This document shows, in pieces, positions 1 through 8,343 of a DNA stretch of 64,000 nucleotides (its first letter is position 1; the number at the start of each line of letters is the position of its first letter). A model generated the notes under the pieces. That model did not search any database and was not told the DNA's origin. It was given only the letters and a program-made list of their open reading frames with translations. The stretch lies in the NCBI GenBank assembly GCA_036384915.1, contig DASVLJ010000012.1, forward strand, positions 1-64,000, written 5' to 3'. Both the position numbers and the translations under genes were made by a program. The stretch comes from PKWO01 sp036384915. Lineage in GTDB: Bacteria; Pseudomonadota; Gammaproteobacteria; Burkholderiales; Burkholderiaceae_D.

Positions 1-267
1 AGGTGGCGGGAAAACGCCGCGAAATGTCCTGGTTTCGTCTCGCCAAGTCGAAAAAATCAGCTGCGCGAGAAAAATTTAACGAGACTGGCGCCGCAAATGA
101 CCGTCACGTTGCGTAACTCGATTTATTCAGCGCTTCCCTAATGTGCATACGGAAGCACAGCCAAGCATATGAGCCAGCGCTAGCGAAGGGTGTAAGCAAG
201 CGTGCCATACTCAGTTAGTCGAATCCACCACTGTTCGGGCCGCCGCCCCCACCCTCGGGGTGATCGC

Positions 268-273
268 TATAAT
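268..273 (+). promoter_or_regulatory. candidate -10 box for the TetR gene
   Basis: A perfect TATAAT lies at 268-273. I see no clear -35 at the usual distance. It sits between the first possible GTG start (260) and the TTG at 338, which argues that translation begins after it. Confidence 0.4.
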
Positions 274-296
274 TCGACTATTCGGCTTGGCAATCG

Positions 297-318
297 ATTC
301 GGCAACAATTCGGCAACA
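297..318. repeat. tandem 11-base direct repeat
   Basis: ATTCGGCAACA occurs twice back to back, just upstream of the AAAGAGG ribosome binding site at 325-331. It lies in the presumed 5' untranslated region of the TetR gene. It could be a regulator half-site pair or a simple duplication. Confidence 0.6.
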
Positions 319-337
319 CATTAGAAAGAGGCATGCA

Positions 338-1027
338 TTGCGCAAATCCAGCGAACCGGACTTATCCCACAAAAAACGTCCGACACAACAGCGCGCGGCG
401 GCGACCTATGAGCGCATCCTCGAGATTGCCGCGCAGGCGCTTGCGGACGTCGGCATCGAACGCCTTTCCACCAATATCGTCTGCGAACGCGCCGGGTTGA
501 CGCCCCCCGCGCTGTATCGTTACTTTCCCAACAAATACGCCCTGCTGTGCGAGCTGGGGCGCCGCCTGATGCAGGCGCAGAACGAATGTGTCGCAAGCTG
601 GGCCTCGGTCGAGGTGTTCCGCGGCTCGGCCGATGAGTTGGCCGCAGCGCTCCAGGGCTTGCTGATCCAGACTTACGAAGTCACCGCGCAGATGGTCGGT
701 GGCGTGTGGATCATGCGGGCGATGCGGGCCGTGCCCGCCATGCAGCAGGTGCGGCTGGAATCGCACGCGCAAGTCACGCAGGCGCAAGTCGAGATGCTGG
801 CCGCGGCGTTCCCTGCCGTGCCGCGCGAGCAATTGCGGCTGGTCAGCCGCATCGTGGTCGAGCTGATTTACTCAACCGTCGAAATGCTGTTCGACGAGGA
901 GATGGATATTTCCGCCGTTGCGCATACCGTCGCCTCCATGATGGCAAGCTATCTCCCCCAATTGCAACAGAAGGCGGCGGCAAATATTGCTGCAGCGCGC
1001 AAACCCAGGCGGCCAAAAGCGGAATAG
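338..1027 (+). CDS. TetR/AcrR-family transcriptional regulator
   Basis: This is a DNA-binding repressor-type protein of about 229 residues. The N-terminal helix-turn-helix is clear (RILEIAAQALADVGIERLST, then AGLTPPALYRYFPNKYALL), followed by an all-helical ligand domain. The reading frame is open from a GTG at 260. I prefer TTG 338 because AAAGAGG lies 6 bases upstream, and because a TATAAT and a tandem repeat fall inside the extra segment, whose residues do not look TetR-like. It precedes an eleven-gene operon on the same strand, and a perfect palindrome lies 30 bases past its stop. The likely job is local control of that operon. The inducer is unknown. Confidence 0.9.
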   Translation: MRKSSEPDLSHKKRPTQQRAAATYERILEIAAQALADVGIERLSTNIVCERAGLTPPALYRYFPNKYALLCELGRRLMQAQNECVASWASVEVFRGSADELAAALQGLLIQTYEVTAQMVGGVWIMRAMRAVPAMQQVRLESHAQVTQAQVEMLAAAFPAVPREQLRLVSRIVVELIYSTVEMLFDEEMDISAVAHTVASMMASYLPQLQQKAAANIAAARKPRRPKAE

Positions 1028-1056
1028 CTTCGTTCTGTTGATATTCCCCAACAAAT

Positions 1057-1089
1057 GATAGCGATGACTATTGAATAGTCATCGCTATC
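1057..1089. promoter_or_regulatory. 33-base perfect palindrome, candidate TetR operator
   Basis: GATAGCGATGACTAT and its exact reverse complement ATAGTCATCGCTATC are separated by TGA. It has no following T-run, so it is not a typical terminator. It overlaps the -35 and spacer of the best promoter in this gap, which fits a dimeric repressor site. Confidence 0.7.
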
Positions 1090-1099
1090 GTACTATCAT
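1071..1099 (+). promoter_or_regulatory. candidate sigma70-type promoter of the catabolic operon
   Basis: TTGAAT at 1071-1076 and TATCAT at 1094-1099 are spaced by 17 bases. The -35 lies at the centre of the palindrome at 1057-1089, so a bound repressor would block it. The start of transcription would be near 1106. Confidence 0.5.
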
Positions 1100-1134
1100 G
1101 GCCTCGTCGATAGCTTGATGGCGTAGAGGTCGCA

Positions 1135-1206
1135 ATGAGCGGTACGGGGAAAATCCGGTTGTCCGAAATGCAAGCGGCGGGTATTGGCCCGGAGCAGCGC
1201 CAATGA
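1135..1206 (+). CDS. possible 23-residue leader ORF coupled to the kinase gene
   Basis: ATG at 1135 is preceded by AGAGG (1125-1129) with 5 bases between. It encodes 23 residues starting MSGTGKIRLSEMQ. Its TGA (1204-1206) overlaps the kinase ATG (1203) in an ATGA arrangement, so its translation could feed ribosomes to the kinase start. The peptide has no run of one amino acid that would suggest classic attenuation. It may be only a translational starter, or chance. Confidence 0.35.
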   Translation: MSGTGKIRLSEMQAAGIGPEQRQ

Positions 1207-2795
1207 CGGCCGACGCGCGTTTGGTGTTGGCGCTGGATCTGGGCACCTCCGGCTGCAAATGTGCCGTGGTCGGCCTCGACGGCGTGGTGCATGCCTGGGC
1301 CTTTCGTCCGGTCAAGCTGCATATCGACGGCGCCGCGGCGGAACAAGACCCGGCCGAGTGGTGGGAAGCATTTTTGAACAGCGCCTGCGAGGCGCTGGGC
1401 ACGGACGATACCTTGCGCCGGCGCGTGGCCGCCGTCTGTTGTTCCACGCAGACCGAAGGCACGGTGTGCATCGACCGGCGCGGCAATGCGCTGGGACGGG
1501 CGCTGACCTGGCTCGATTCGCGCGGCGCGGGGCCAATGGCGCAGCGAGTGCGTGGACGCTTGCTCAATATCGAAGGCTACGCGCCCGTCAAACTATGGCG
1601 CTGGCTGCGCCTGACCGGCGGCGCGCCTTCAATGACGGGGCGCGATTCGGCCGGCCACATGGTGTACCTGCGCGAATACGAGCCCGAGCGCTACGAACGC
1701 ACGCACAAATTCCTCAACGTGCTCGACTACATGAATCTGCGCCTGACCGGGCAATGCGTGGCGACGCACGATTCGGCACTGACCACCTGGCTGACAGACA
1801 ATCGCGATCCCGAGAATGTTCGCTACGACGAGCGGCTGCTGCGCCAGCTCGGCGTGGAGCGCGACAAGCTGCCCGATATCGAGAAATCGACCGCCGTGCT
1901 GGGGCCGCTCCTGCCCAACGTGGCGGAACGCCTCGGCCTGGCGCGCGAAACGGTGGTGGTGGCCGGTGCGGTGGACAATTCTGCGGTCGCCGTGGGCGCC
2001 GCCGTGGCCGATTTCGAAACGCATCTCTATCTCGGCACTTCGTCCTGGCTGGGCGCGCACGTGCCCTTCATGAAAACCGACATTCTCCGCAAGATCGCTT
2101 CGGTGCCCTGCGCGGTCGACGGCCGCTACCTGGCCATGGCCCTGCAATCGACGGCCGGCGCGAATCTTTCCTTTTTACGTGACCGCGTGCTTTACCACCC
2201 GGACGAGCTGGCCACCGACGAAGAACACCCTGCCGTCTATGAAAAGCTCAACCAGATCGCGGCGCGCGTGCCGCCCGGCGCGCGCGGCCTGATCTATACG
2301 CCCTGGCTGTTCGGCGAGCGCACGCCGGTGGACGATCCCTGCCTGCGCGCCGGCTTGATCAATCTTTCGCTCGAACACTCGCGCGAAGACATTTTCCGCG
2401 CGTTCCTTGAGGGTGTCGCGCTCAATACGCGCTGGATGCTCGAACCGTTCGCCAAGCTGATTGGCCGCGATCCCGGCACCATTGTTGCCGTCGGCGGCGG
2501 CGCGCAATCGGCCGTGTGGTGCCAGATCATGGCCGACGTGACGGGGCAAGCGATACGCCAGCCGGAAGCGCCGATCCAGGCCAACGCCATCGGCGCCGCC
2601 TTCATCGCCGGCGTCGGCATCGGCGCGCTATCTTTCGGCGAACTTGCCGCGCTGCGCCGGACGCGCCGCGTATTCGAGCCGAGTGCAGCCCTGCGCGGCC
2701 TGTACGGCGACAAATTCGAATCGTTCAAGGAAATCGGCAGGCGGCTAACGCCGCTGTACCGCCGACTCAATGCATCCAGCCTGCCCAGCACGTGA
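1203..2795 (+). CDS. FGGY-family carbohydrate kinase (xylulokinase-like)
   Basis: A cytoplasmic sugar kinase of 530 residues, the usual FGGY length. The N-terminal ATPase motif is LALDLGTSGCKCAVVG and the C-terminal FGGY signature is around VAVGGGAQSAVWCQIMADVTG. The family phosphorylates ketoses or alditols with ATP (xylulose, ribulose, fuculose, glycerol and similar). The exact substrate cannot be read from sequence. GGAG at 1191-1194 lies 8 bases before the ATG. Two bases separate it from a class II aldolase gene. This pairing is typical of kinase plus aldolase pathways, in which a ketose-1-phosphate is made and then cleaved. It is first in a long operon under probable TetR control. Confidence 0.9.
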   Translation: MTADARLVLALDLGTSGCKCAVVGLDGVVHAWAFRPVKLHIDGAAAEQDPAEWWEAFLNSACEALGTDDTLRRRVAAVCCSTQTEGTVCIDRRGNALGRALTWLDSRGAGPMAQRVRGRLLNIEGYAPVKLWRWLRLTGGAPSMTGRDSAGHMVYLREYEPERYERTHKFLNVLDYMNLRLTGQCVATHDSALTTWLTDNRDPENVRYDERLLRQLGVERDKLPDIEKSTAVLGPLLPNVAERLGLARETVVVAGAVDNSAVAVGAAVADFETHLYLGTSSWLGAHVPFMKTDILRKIASVPCAVDGRYLAMALQSTAGANLSFLRDRVLYHPDELATDEEHPAVYEKLNQIAARVPPGARGLIYTPWLFGERTPVDDPCLRAGLINLSLEHSREDIFRAFLEGVALNTRWMLEPFAKLIGRDPGTIVAVGGGAQSAVWCQIMADVTGQAIRQPEAPIQANAIGAAFIAGVGIGALSFGELAALRRTRRVFEPSAALRGLYGDKFESFKEIGRRLTPLYRRLNASSLPST

Positions 2796-2797
2796 CC

Positions 2798-3484
2798 ATG
2801 CCCGCCATGACAGCTATGCCAAATTACGCCTGCATCATCGTCGATCTCTGCCTTGCGCTGTGCGACAAGGGGTATTTCTCGGCAACCGGCGGCAACGTCG
2901 CCTTGCGCGTGGGCCATGAACATATCGCGGTCACGCCCTCGGCCACCGATTACCTCGAAATGACGCCCGACGATGTCTGCCTGTTGCGCCTGTCCGACCT
3001 GGCCCAAGTGAGCGGCGCGCGCGCACCTTCCGTGGAAAGCGCCCTGCACGCGCGGGTGCTGCGGCGCCGCCCCGATGCGGGATGCAGCATCCACACCCAC
3101 CAGCCGATTGCCAGCGCCTGCGCGCTGATCGGCAAGCCGCTGCCGGTACCGCCGGAACTTTGGCCGACGCTGGGTCGGCAAGTGCCGGTGGCGGGCTATG
3201 CCCCATCCGGCTCGTCCTGGCTGGCGGCGCTGCTGGAACGCGAAGTGCGGCCCGACATCAACGCCTACCTGATGCGCAACCACGGCGTACTGTGCTGCGG
3301 CGCGGACGTGCCGGGCGCGATGCGCGCGGTGGAAGACGTGGAACGGCTCGCCAGCCGGCTGCTCGGCGAGCGGATCGCGCAACGCCTTGCGCGCGAGCCG
3401 GAGCACATAGCCGCGCTGATTCGAACCCAACGCCTGCTCGACGCGGAACAGGCCAAGACCAAGGAAGAAACGGAGCAAGCATGA
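2798..3484 (+). CDS. class II aldolase/adducin-family protein, metal ligands intact
   Basis: About 228 residues, matching L-fuculose-phosphate aldolase and L-ribulose-5-phosphate 4-epimerase. The zinc-binding HTH is seen in CSIHTHQPIA and the third histidine in MRNHGVLCCG. The catalytic acid region is PSVESALHARVLRRRPD. These enzymes cleave or epimerise phosphorylated ketoses. The start could be ATG 2798, 2807 or 2816; I took 2798, two bases after the kinase stop. The stop overlaps the next ATG (ATGA at 3481-3484), so the two are translationally coupled. Given the neighbouring kinase, the likely substrate is the product of that kinase. Confidence 0.87.
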   Translation: MPAMTAMPNYACIIVDLCLALCDKGYFSATGGNVALRVGHEHIAVTPSATDYLEMTPDDVCLLRLSDLAQVSGARAPSVESALHARVLRRRPDAGCSIHTHQPIASACALIGKPLPVPPELWPTLGRQVPVAGYAPSGSSWLAALLEREVRPDINAYLMRNHGVLCCGADVPGAMRAVEDVERLASRLLGERIAQRLAREPEHIAALIRTQRLLDAEQAKTKEETEQA

Positions 3485-5004
3485 GCACGCCGCTTGAAAC
3501 AATCCCTGCAATCCCTGCGGCAGTGCCCGCACACAAGGCCGCCACAAACCTTGCGGACGCGCCATTGCCGGCAGTCTCGGCCTGGCCCGACGTCGACGAC
3601 CTGAATCGCCGCTTCAAGGAACTGGTCGGCCAACCGATACGGCCGATACGGCGCGACGCCATGCCGGGCGTGATGCGCTACTTCGAAGAGCGCTGCACCG
3701 GTTCCAAGGCCTTGTCGGAACAGGCCAAGGCCCACATACCGGGCGGCGTGCAGCACAACCTGGCGTTCAATCATCCCTTCCCGCTGGCCATCGCCAAGGC
3801 GCACGGCGCCCATATGGAAGACGTGGACGGCAACCGCTACATCGATTTTCTGCAGGCCGGCGGCCCGACACTGCTCGGCTCGAACCACGACGAGGTGCGC
3901 CGCAAAGTGGTGGAAACGCTGGAAGCCTGCGGCCCGGTAACCGGCCTGCTCCACGAATACGAAGTCAAGCTGGCCGAACTGGTGTGCCGCGTCATGCCGG
4001 GCGTGGACATGCTGCGCCTTCTGGGTTCCGGTACCGAAGCGGTGATGGGAGCGGTGCGTCTGGCACGCGCGTATACCCGCAACAAATGGATCATCAAGAT
4101 CGGCGGCGCCTATCACGGCTGGAGCGACCAGCTGGTCTACGGCATGCGCTTGCCCAGCACCGGCCGGCTGGAAGCGATCGGCATCCCGCGCGGCGCAACC
4201 GGCAATACGCAGGAATGCCTGCCCAACGATCTCGATGCGCTGCGACGCAAGCTGGTGCTCAACCGGCTGCGCGGCGGCACGGCGGCGGTGCTGCTCGAAC
4301 CCTTCGGGCCGGAAAGCGGCACCCGGCCCGTGCAGCACGACTACAACCGCCAGGTGCGCGAGCTGTGCACCGAATTCGGCGCCCTGCTGATCTTCGATGA
4401 AGTCGTCACGGGTTTCCGCGCCGGCATGGGCGGCGCGCAGGCGTATTTCGGCGTCAAGCCGGATTTGACCGTGCTCGGCAAATGCCTGGCCGGCGGCTAC
4501 CCCATGGCCGGCGCCATAGGCGGTTCGCGCGAGATCATGATGATGCTCGTCGGCGGCATCGGCACGACGGCGCGCCGCGCCTTCGTCGGCGGCACGCTCT
4601 CGGCCAATCCCCTGTCCTGCGTCGCCGGCTATTACGCCTTGCTGGAAGCGGAGCGCAGCAATGCCGCCGGCGTGGCCGGCCGTGCCGGCGACCGGCTGCG
4701 GCGCGGCCTCAATGAAATCATCGCGCGCCGCGCCCTGCCCTATGTCGCCTACAACATGGGTTCCATCGTGCACCTGCAGACCTCGGGCGTGCTGCTGCTC
4801 GACACGAGCAATATTTTCAAGCTGCTGCGTGCCAAAGGCGAAATCAAGGAGCGCAAGCACATGATGGAAGAAATGGGCGCAGCCTACACCGCGCACGGCT
4901 TGATCACGCTCGCCGGCAGCCGCATCTATACCAGCGCGGCCGACAACGACGACATCATCGACGAGGCGCTCAACCGCTTCGACGACGTGTTCAAGCTGGT
5001 CTGA
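3481..5004 (+). CDS. class III PLP aminotransferase, glutamate-1-semialdehyde aminomutase-like
   Basis: 507 residues. The core resembles HemL: GSGTEAVMGAVRLARAYT, GGAYHGWSD, LIFDEVVTGFR, and the PLP lysine K334 in LTVLGKCLAGGYPM. It carries about 75 extra N-terminal residues not needed for the HemL core. The catabolic operon context argues against haem synthesis. A role in moving or removing an amino group on a sugar-derived or hydroxy-amino acid intermediate is more likely. It overlaps the upstream aldolase by ATGA and lies 4 bases before the second aldolase-like gene. Confidence 0.88.
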   Translation: MSTPLETIPAIPAAVPAHKAATNLADAPLPAVSAWPDVDDLNRRFKELVGQPIRPIRRDAMPGVMRYFEERCTGSKALSEQAKAHIPGGVQHNLAFNHPFPLAIAKAHGAHMEDVDGNRYIDFLQAGGPTLLGSNHDEVRRKVVETLEACGPVTGLLHEYEVKLAELVCRVMPGVDMLRLLGSGTEAVMGAVRLARAYTRNKWIIKIGGAYHGWSDQLVYGMRLPSTGRLEAIGIPRGATGNTQECLPNDLDALRRKLVLNRLRGGTAAVLLEPFGPESGTRPVQHDYNRQVRELCTEFGALLIFDEVVTGFRAGMGGAQAYFGVKPDLTVLGKCLAGGYPMAGAIGGSREIMMMLVGGIGTTARRAFVGGTLSANPLSCVAGYYALLEAERSNAAGVAGRAGDRLRRGLNEIIARRALPYVAYNMGSIVHLQTSGVLLLDTSNIFKLLRAKGEIKERKHMMEEMGAAYTAHGLITLAGSRIYTSAADNDDIIDEALNRFDDVFKLV

Positions 5005-5008
5005 CGCC

Positions 5009-5674
5009 ATGCAGCTATCCGAGATCGAGCAAACCCGGCTCTGGGCGCAGACGGCGAACCGGCTGCGCGCCAGGCATCTGCTGCCGCAGCATGGCGCCAG
5101 CCTGTCTCTGCGCATACCCGGGGCAGACGCCATGTGGTTTGGTGCGGCCGGCGCAGGTGCGACCGGGGCGGATGCAACGGATCATGGCGCGCCCTTGCGC
5201 ATCGGCATCAATACCCACGCCGTCGGCGAAGCCATGCTGCATGCGGCCATCTACCGCACGCGGCCCGACGTCGGCGCCATCGCCGTAGGCGGGGGGGCTT
5301 ATGGCAATCTGCTGGCAGGATTCGGTGGGCGCATGACCGGCTTGTTCGACGAACAGGTGCGCCACCTGGGCAGGATGCCGCCGCCTGCCGCGAGCGGCGA
5401 ACTGCCGCCAGGCTTGCGCGAAGGCGGCAATGCGTTTTTGCAGGGCGGCGTACCGGTGTGCCTGGGTACGACCGCTTCGCGTCTGGCCATGAATGCCGAA
5501 CTGTTCGAGAAGTGCGCCAAAGCCTATGTCCTGGCGGCAGCCAGCGGCGAACGCATCAAGGCCTTGCCCTGGCTGGTGCGCTTCATCGCCAACGGCCGGC
5601 TGCGGAAAGACCAGCGCCGCGCGACTGAACGCTTTGCCGCCGGCCTGTTTGCCGAAGAAAGCCGGGGTTACTGA
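5009..5674 (+). CDS. degenerate class II aldolase-fold protein (metal site lost)
   Basis: 221 residues. The segment EAMLHAAIYRTRPDVGAIAV aligns with the class II aldolase core, but the HxH metal ligands that should follow are replaced by AVGGGAYG (about residues 92-98). The third histidine site (NHGV in active members) is GGVPV (about 126-130). All three zinc ligands therefore appear absent. It sits beside an intact paralogue and an aminotransferase. It may be a non-catalytic partner subunit or a binding protein. The family assignment is from pattern recognition only. Confidence 0.72.
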   Translation: MQLSEIEQTRLWAQTANRLRARHLLPQHGASLSLRIPGADAMWFGAAGAGATGADATDHGAPLRIGINTHAVGEAMLHAAIYRTRPDVGAIAVGGGAYGNLLAGFGGRMTGLFDEQVRHLGRMPPPAASGELPPGLREGGNAFLQGGVPVCLGTTASRLAMNAELFEKCAKAYVLAAASGERIKALPWLVRFIANGRLRKDQRRATERFAAGLFAEESRGY

Positions 5675-5677
5675 CAC

Positions 5678-5721
5678 GAGGAAGGCATGAGGAAGGAATG
5701 AGGGAGGCATGAGCAAACCAT
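5678..5721 (+). repeat. four tandem 11-base units forming minicistrons before the MFS gene
   Basis: The units are GAGGAAGGCAT, GAGGAAGGAAT, GAGGGAGGCAT and GAGCAAACCAT. Each unit ends in AT and the next G makes an ATG (5687, 5698, 5709, 5720). The first three ATGs each open a four-codon frame whose TGA overlaps the next ATG. The fourth ATG is the start of the MFS gene. Confidence 0.8.
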
Positions 5722-6892
5722 GAGCCGGACATCCGCAATATCCACCGCACAGATCGCCACCGCGCTGGCGATCGGCACAGTCGGCGTGCTGATGGTGGGC
5801 ATACAGCCCATCCTGCTCGGCGCCATGGTCGATGCGCACAGCGTCAGCCTGGAAGGTGTGGGCCTGGTTGCGATGGCCGAGATCATCGCCGTCGGCTGCG
5901 GCGTGCTGATCGGCGACGCCCTCCTGGCGGTGGAGAATATACGCCGCGCCGTGATGCTGGCCTGCGTTGCCCTGGCTGCCGCCGATATCCTCACCATGTC
6001 CGGCAAGGGGGACCATGCGCTGATTGCCTTGCGCGCCTGCGCCGGGCTGACGGAAGGTATCCTGGTGTGGGGTGCCACGGCCGTCATCGTCAGGACCGCC
6101 AATCCCGGGCGCATCGGCGGACTGTTCTTCGTCGGCCAGACGCTGGCGCAAGCCGTATTCGGCGCCGTCGAGGCCCATGCCGTGATTCCCGGCGGAGGAT
6201 GGCCGATGGCCTTCGCCGCCTTGGGCGCAACCGCCTTGCTGGCAATTCTGCTGTCCCTGGCCCTGCCAGCGTCGCTGCGGCCGATCCTCGAAACCGGCGA
6301 CGCCGCCTTCCATTGGTCGTTCTCCCGCGTGCGGGTGCTGCTCGTCATGTTTCTCCAGTTGGCGGCATTGGGTGCGTTCTGGGCCTATATCGAGCCGCTG
6401 GGCCAGGCGGCTGGGCTGGGCGAGGCCGCGGCACACACACTGGTTTCGGCGGTGCTGATGGTGCAGGTCGTCGGCGGTTGCGCCGCCCTGGCGCTGCTCA
6501 AGCGGCTGCCGTCCGCCGCCGCATTGACACTTTGCTCGACCGTCCTGTTCCTCGTCATGGCCCTCGAGCTGGGCGTGGGGGCGGGCAACACGCGGGCGTT
6601 TTTCGCACTGTGCGTGCCCCTGGGCTTTGTCTGGCTTTTCATGCTCCCGTTCCAGATCGAACATGCATTCGATGCGGACCGTAGCGGCCGCCTGGCCGGG
6701 CTGGTTCCGGCGGCGCAACTGCTGGGCAGTGCGGTCGGCCCGCTCACGGCATCCTTCGCCGTGACGGGAGACGATGCCGGGCGCATTCCCTATCTAAGCG
6801 CGAGCTATGCCTTGCTGGCTTTCGTTTTGCTGATTGCAAGAAAAAAACGCGGTACGGCAAGCCTTGCTGCGGGCCGCGCAGGTCTCGACTGA
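5720..6892 (+). CDS. MFS-type membrane transporter
   Basis: 390 residues, almost wholly hydrophobic, with about 12 predicted membrane helices. This is the usual size for a major facilitator transporter in the inner membrane. I see no substrate-specific motif. It probably imports the operon's substrate, or a periplasmic product of it, using the proton gradient. Its ATG is the last of four tandem ATGAG units, with no good ribosome binding site of its own within 10 bases (GGGAGG is 12 away). Translation may therefore depend on coupling. It ends 12 bases before the next gene. Confidence 0.85.
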   Translation: MSRTSAISTAQIATALAIGTVGVLMVGIQPILLGAMVDAHSVSLEGVGLVAMAEIIAVGCGVLIGDALLAVENIRRAVMLACVALAAADILTMSGKGDHALIALRACAGLTEGILVWGATAVIVRTANPGRIGGLFFVGQTLAQAVFGAVEAHAVIPGGGWPMAFAALGATALLAILLSLALPASLRPILETGDAAFHWSFSRVRVLLVMFLQLAALGAFWAYIEPLGQAAGLGEAAAHTLVSAVLMVQVVGGCAALALLKRLPSAAALTLCSTVLFLVMALELGVGAGNTRAFFALCVPLGFVWLFMLPFQIEHAFDADRSGRLAGLVPAAQLLGSAVGPLTASFAVTGDDAGRIPYLSASYALLAFVLLIARKKRGTASLAAGRAGLD

Positions 6893-6904
6893 AGGAGAAC
6901 GAAT

Positions 6905-7954
6905 ATGGACCAGGCTGTTCTCGTCACCGGCGGCAGCGGATTCGTTGCCGCCCACGTGATCGAGCAATTGCTGGCGCGTGGCCAGACGGTCCGGGCTACG
7001 GTTCGCCAGCGCGCCAACGAAGCCAAGATGCGCCCGCTGATGCGCATGCAGCAGCAATACCCCGGCCGGCTCACGCTGTTCGAGGCGGACTTGCTGCGCC
7101 CGGGATCCTTCGACACCGCGATGCAGGGATGCGCCGTGGTGCATCACGTGGCGTCACCCTTCTTGTTGCCCGAGAAGATCAAGGACGGCAGGACGCAAAT
7201 GCTCGAGCCGGCACTGCAAGGCACGCGCAACGTATTGGACAGCGTCAATCGCAACGCCAGCGTGACCAAGGTCGTAATGACCTCGACGGTCGGCGCGATT
7301 TTCGGCGACTATGCCGACGTGCTGCAGATGAAAGAGCAAACGCTGTCCGAGGAATATTTCAACACCAGCAGCACCCTGGACAACAATCCCTACCATTACG
7401 CCAAGGTCGAGGCTGAAAAAGAAGCCTGGCGCATGAGCAGGGCCCAGACCAGGTGGAAGCTGGTCACCATCAACCCCGGCATGATCCTGGGGCCCGCGCA
7501 TTCGGCGGCATCGGATTCGGGCAGCCTGTTCCTGCTCGACGAAATGCTGAAAGGCTATTTCTTCTACGGCATGCCCGATCTGGCGCTGACGACGGTCGAC
7601 GTCCGGGAAGTGGCAAGCGCACACCTGCGCGCAGCCGACAGTCCGGCCGCTACCGGCCGCTACATTCTCGCTGCCGACAGCATGATGTCCTTCGTCGACA
7701 TATCGCGAATACTGCGCCACTTCCACGAGCGTCCTTACCTGATGCCGCGGCACCAGATTCCGAACGCGCTGGTGCGGGCCATCGGGCCGTTCTTCGGCCT
7801 GAGCCAGGACTACATGCGCAAGCACCTGGGCATCCGCTTCGCGGTCAACAACCGGCGCAGCATCGAAGAGCTGGGCATCGTCTACCGCCCCATCGTCGAA
7901 ACCTTGCGCGACCACTATCAAAGCTGGCTTGGACACAGGCGCGCCAACAGATGA
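6905..7954 (+). CDS. NAD(P)-dependent epimerase/dehydratase (extended SDR)
   Basis: 349 residues. A Rossmann motif is at the N-terminus (VLVTGGSGFVAAHVIEQLL) and the catalytic YxxxK is in YHYAKVEAEKEAW. It resembles dihydroflavonol 4-reductase and related sugar or ketone reductases. AAGGAGAAC precedes the ATG. The stop overlaps the cytochrome ATG (ATGA at 7951-7954). In this operon it could oxidise or reduce a sugar-derived carbonyl. The specific substrate is unknown. Confidence 0.87.
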   Translation: MDQAVLVTGGSGFVAAHVIEQLLARGQTVRATVRQRANEAKMRPLMRMQQQYPGRLTLFEADLLRPGSFDTAMQGCAVVHHVASPFLLPEKIKDGRTQMLEPALQGTRNVLDSVNRNASVTKVVMTSTVGAIFGDYADVLQMKEQTLSEEYFNTSSTLDNNPYHYAKVEAEKEAWRMSRAQTRWKLVTINPGMILGPAHSAASDSGSLFLLDEMLKGYFFYGMPDLALTTVDVREVASAHLRAADSPAATGRYILAADSMMSFVDISRILRHFHERPYLMPRHQIPNALVRAIGPFFGLSQDYMRKHLGIRFAVNNRRSIEELGIVYRPIVETLRDHYQSWLGHRRANR

Positions 7955-8343
7955 ACAAGGCAATGGAAAAAAGGATGGCGGGACACCGCACATTCGGACT
8001 GCGAACGTTCGCGCTGGCGCTGCTCGGACTCTGCTCCCAACCCATCCTGGGGGCCGGTTTGAGCGAGCGCCAGGCCGCCCTGCTGGCGAACAACTGCCTG
8101 CAATGCCATGCACGTCCGGGAATCGGCGCGCCGCTCATCGGCGACGTGGAGCAATGGAAACGCCGCAACGCCGAGAAGGACGGCTTGATGCTGAAGCACG
8201 TGGTCGAAGGCTACCGCGGCATGCCGCCGCTCGGTTATTGCAGCGCCTGCAGCGCGGAAGATCTGGATGCCTTGATCGACTACATAAGCGGCCGACCCAG
8301 CCATGCCGGTAAGCCGCAGACGCCGACGGGGGGCAAACCATGA
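7951..8343 (+). CDS. periplasmic c-type cytochrome, c5-like
   Basis: 130 residues with a Sec-type signal peptide ending near ILGA. A single haem-binding CLQCH is followed by ARPGIGAPLIGD, with the GMPPLGYCSACSAEDL segment typical of cytochrome c5, including its extra cysteine pair. The family carries one electron in the periplasm. It overlaps the upstream epimerase and the downstream FAD oxidase (ATGA at both junctions). This suggests it accepts electrons from that oxidase and passes them to a terminal oxidase encoded elsewhere. Confidence 0.88.
   Translation: MNKAMEKRMAGHRTFGLRTFALALLGLCSQPILGAGLSERQAALLANNCLQCHARPGIGAPLIGDVEQWKRRNAEKDGLMLKHVVEGYRGMPPLGYCSACSAEDLDALIDYISGRPSHAGKPQTPTGGKP

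Noticed and set aside
260..337. GTG 260 as the start of the first TetR gene
   Set aside because: A TATAAT and a tandem repeat fall within the extra segment, and a good ribosome site points to TTG 338.
3481..5004. Haem-biosynthesis role (hemL) for the HemL-like aminotransferase
   Set aside because: It has an extra N-terminal stretch and sits in a coupled catabolic operon. The similarity is at family level only.
3265..5133. 622-residue open frame opposite the aminotransferase
   Set aside because: Shadow frame. The plus-strand aminotransferase and aldolase are certain.
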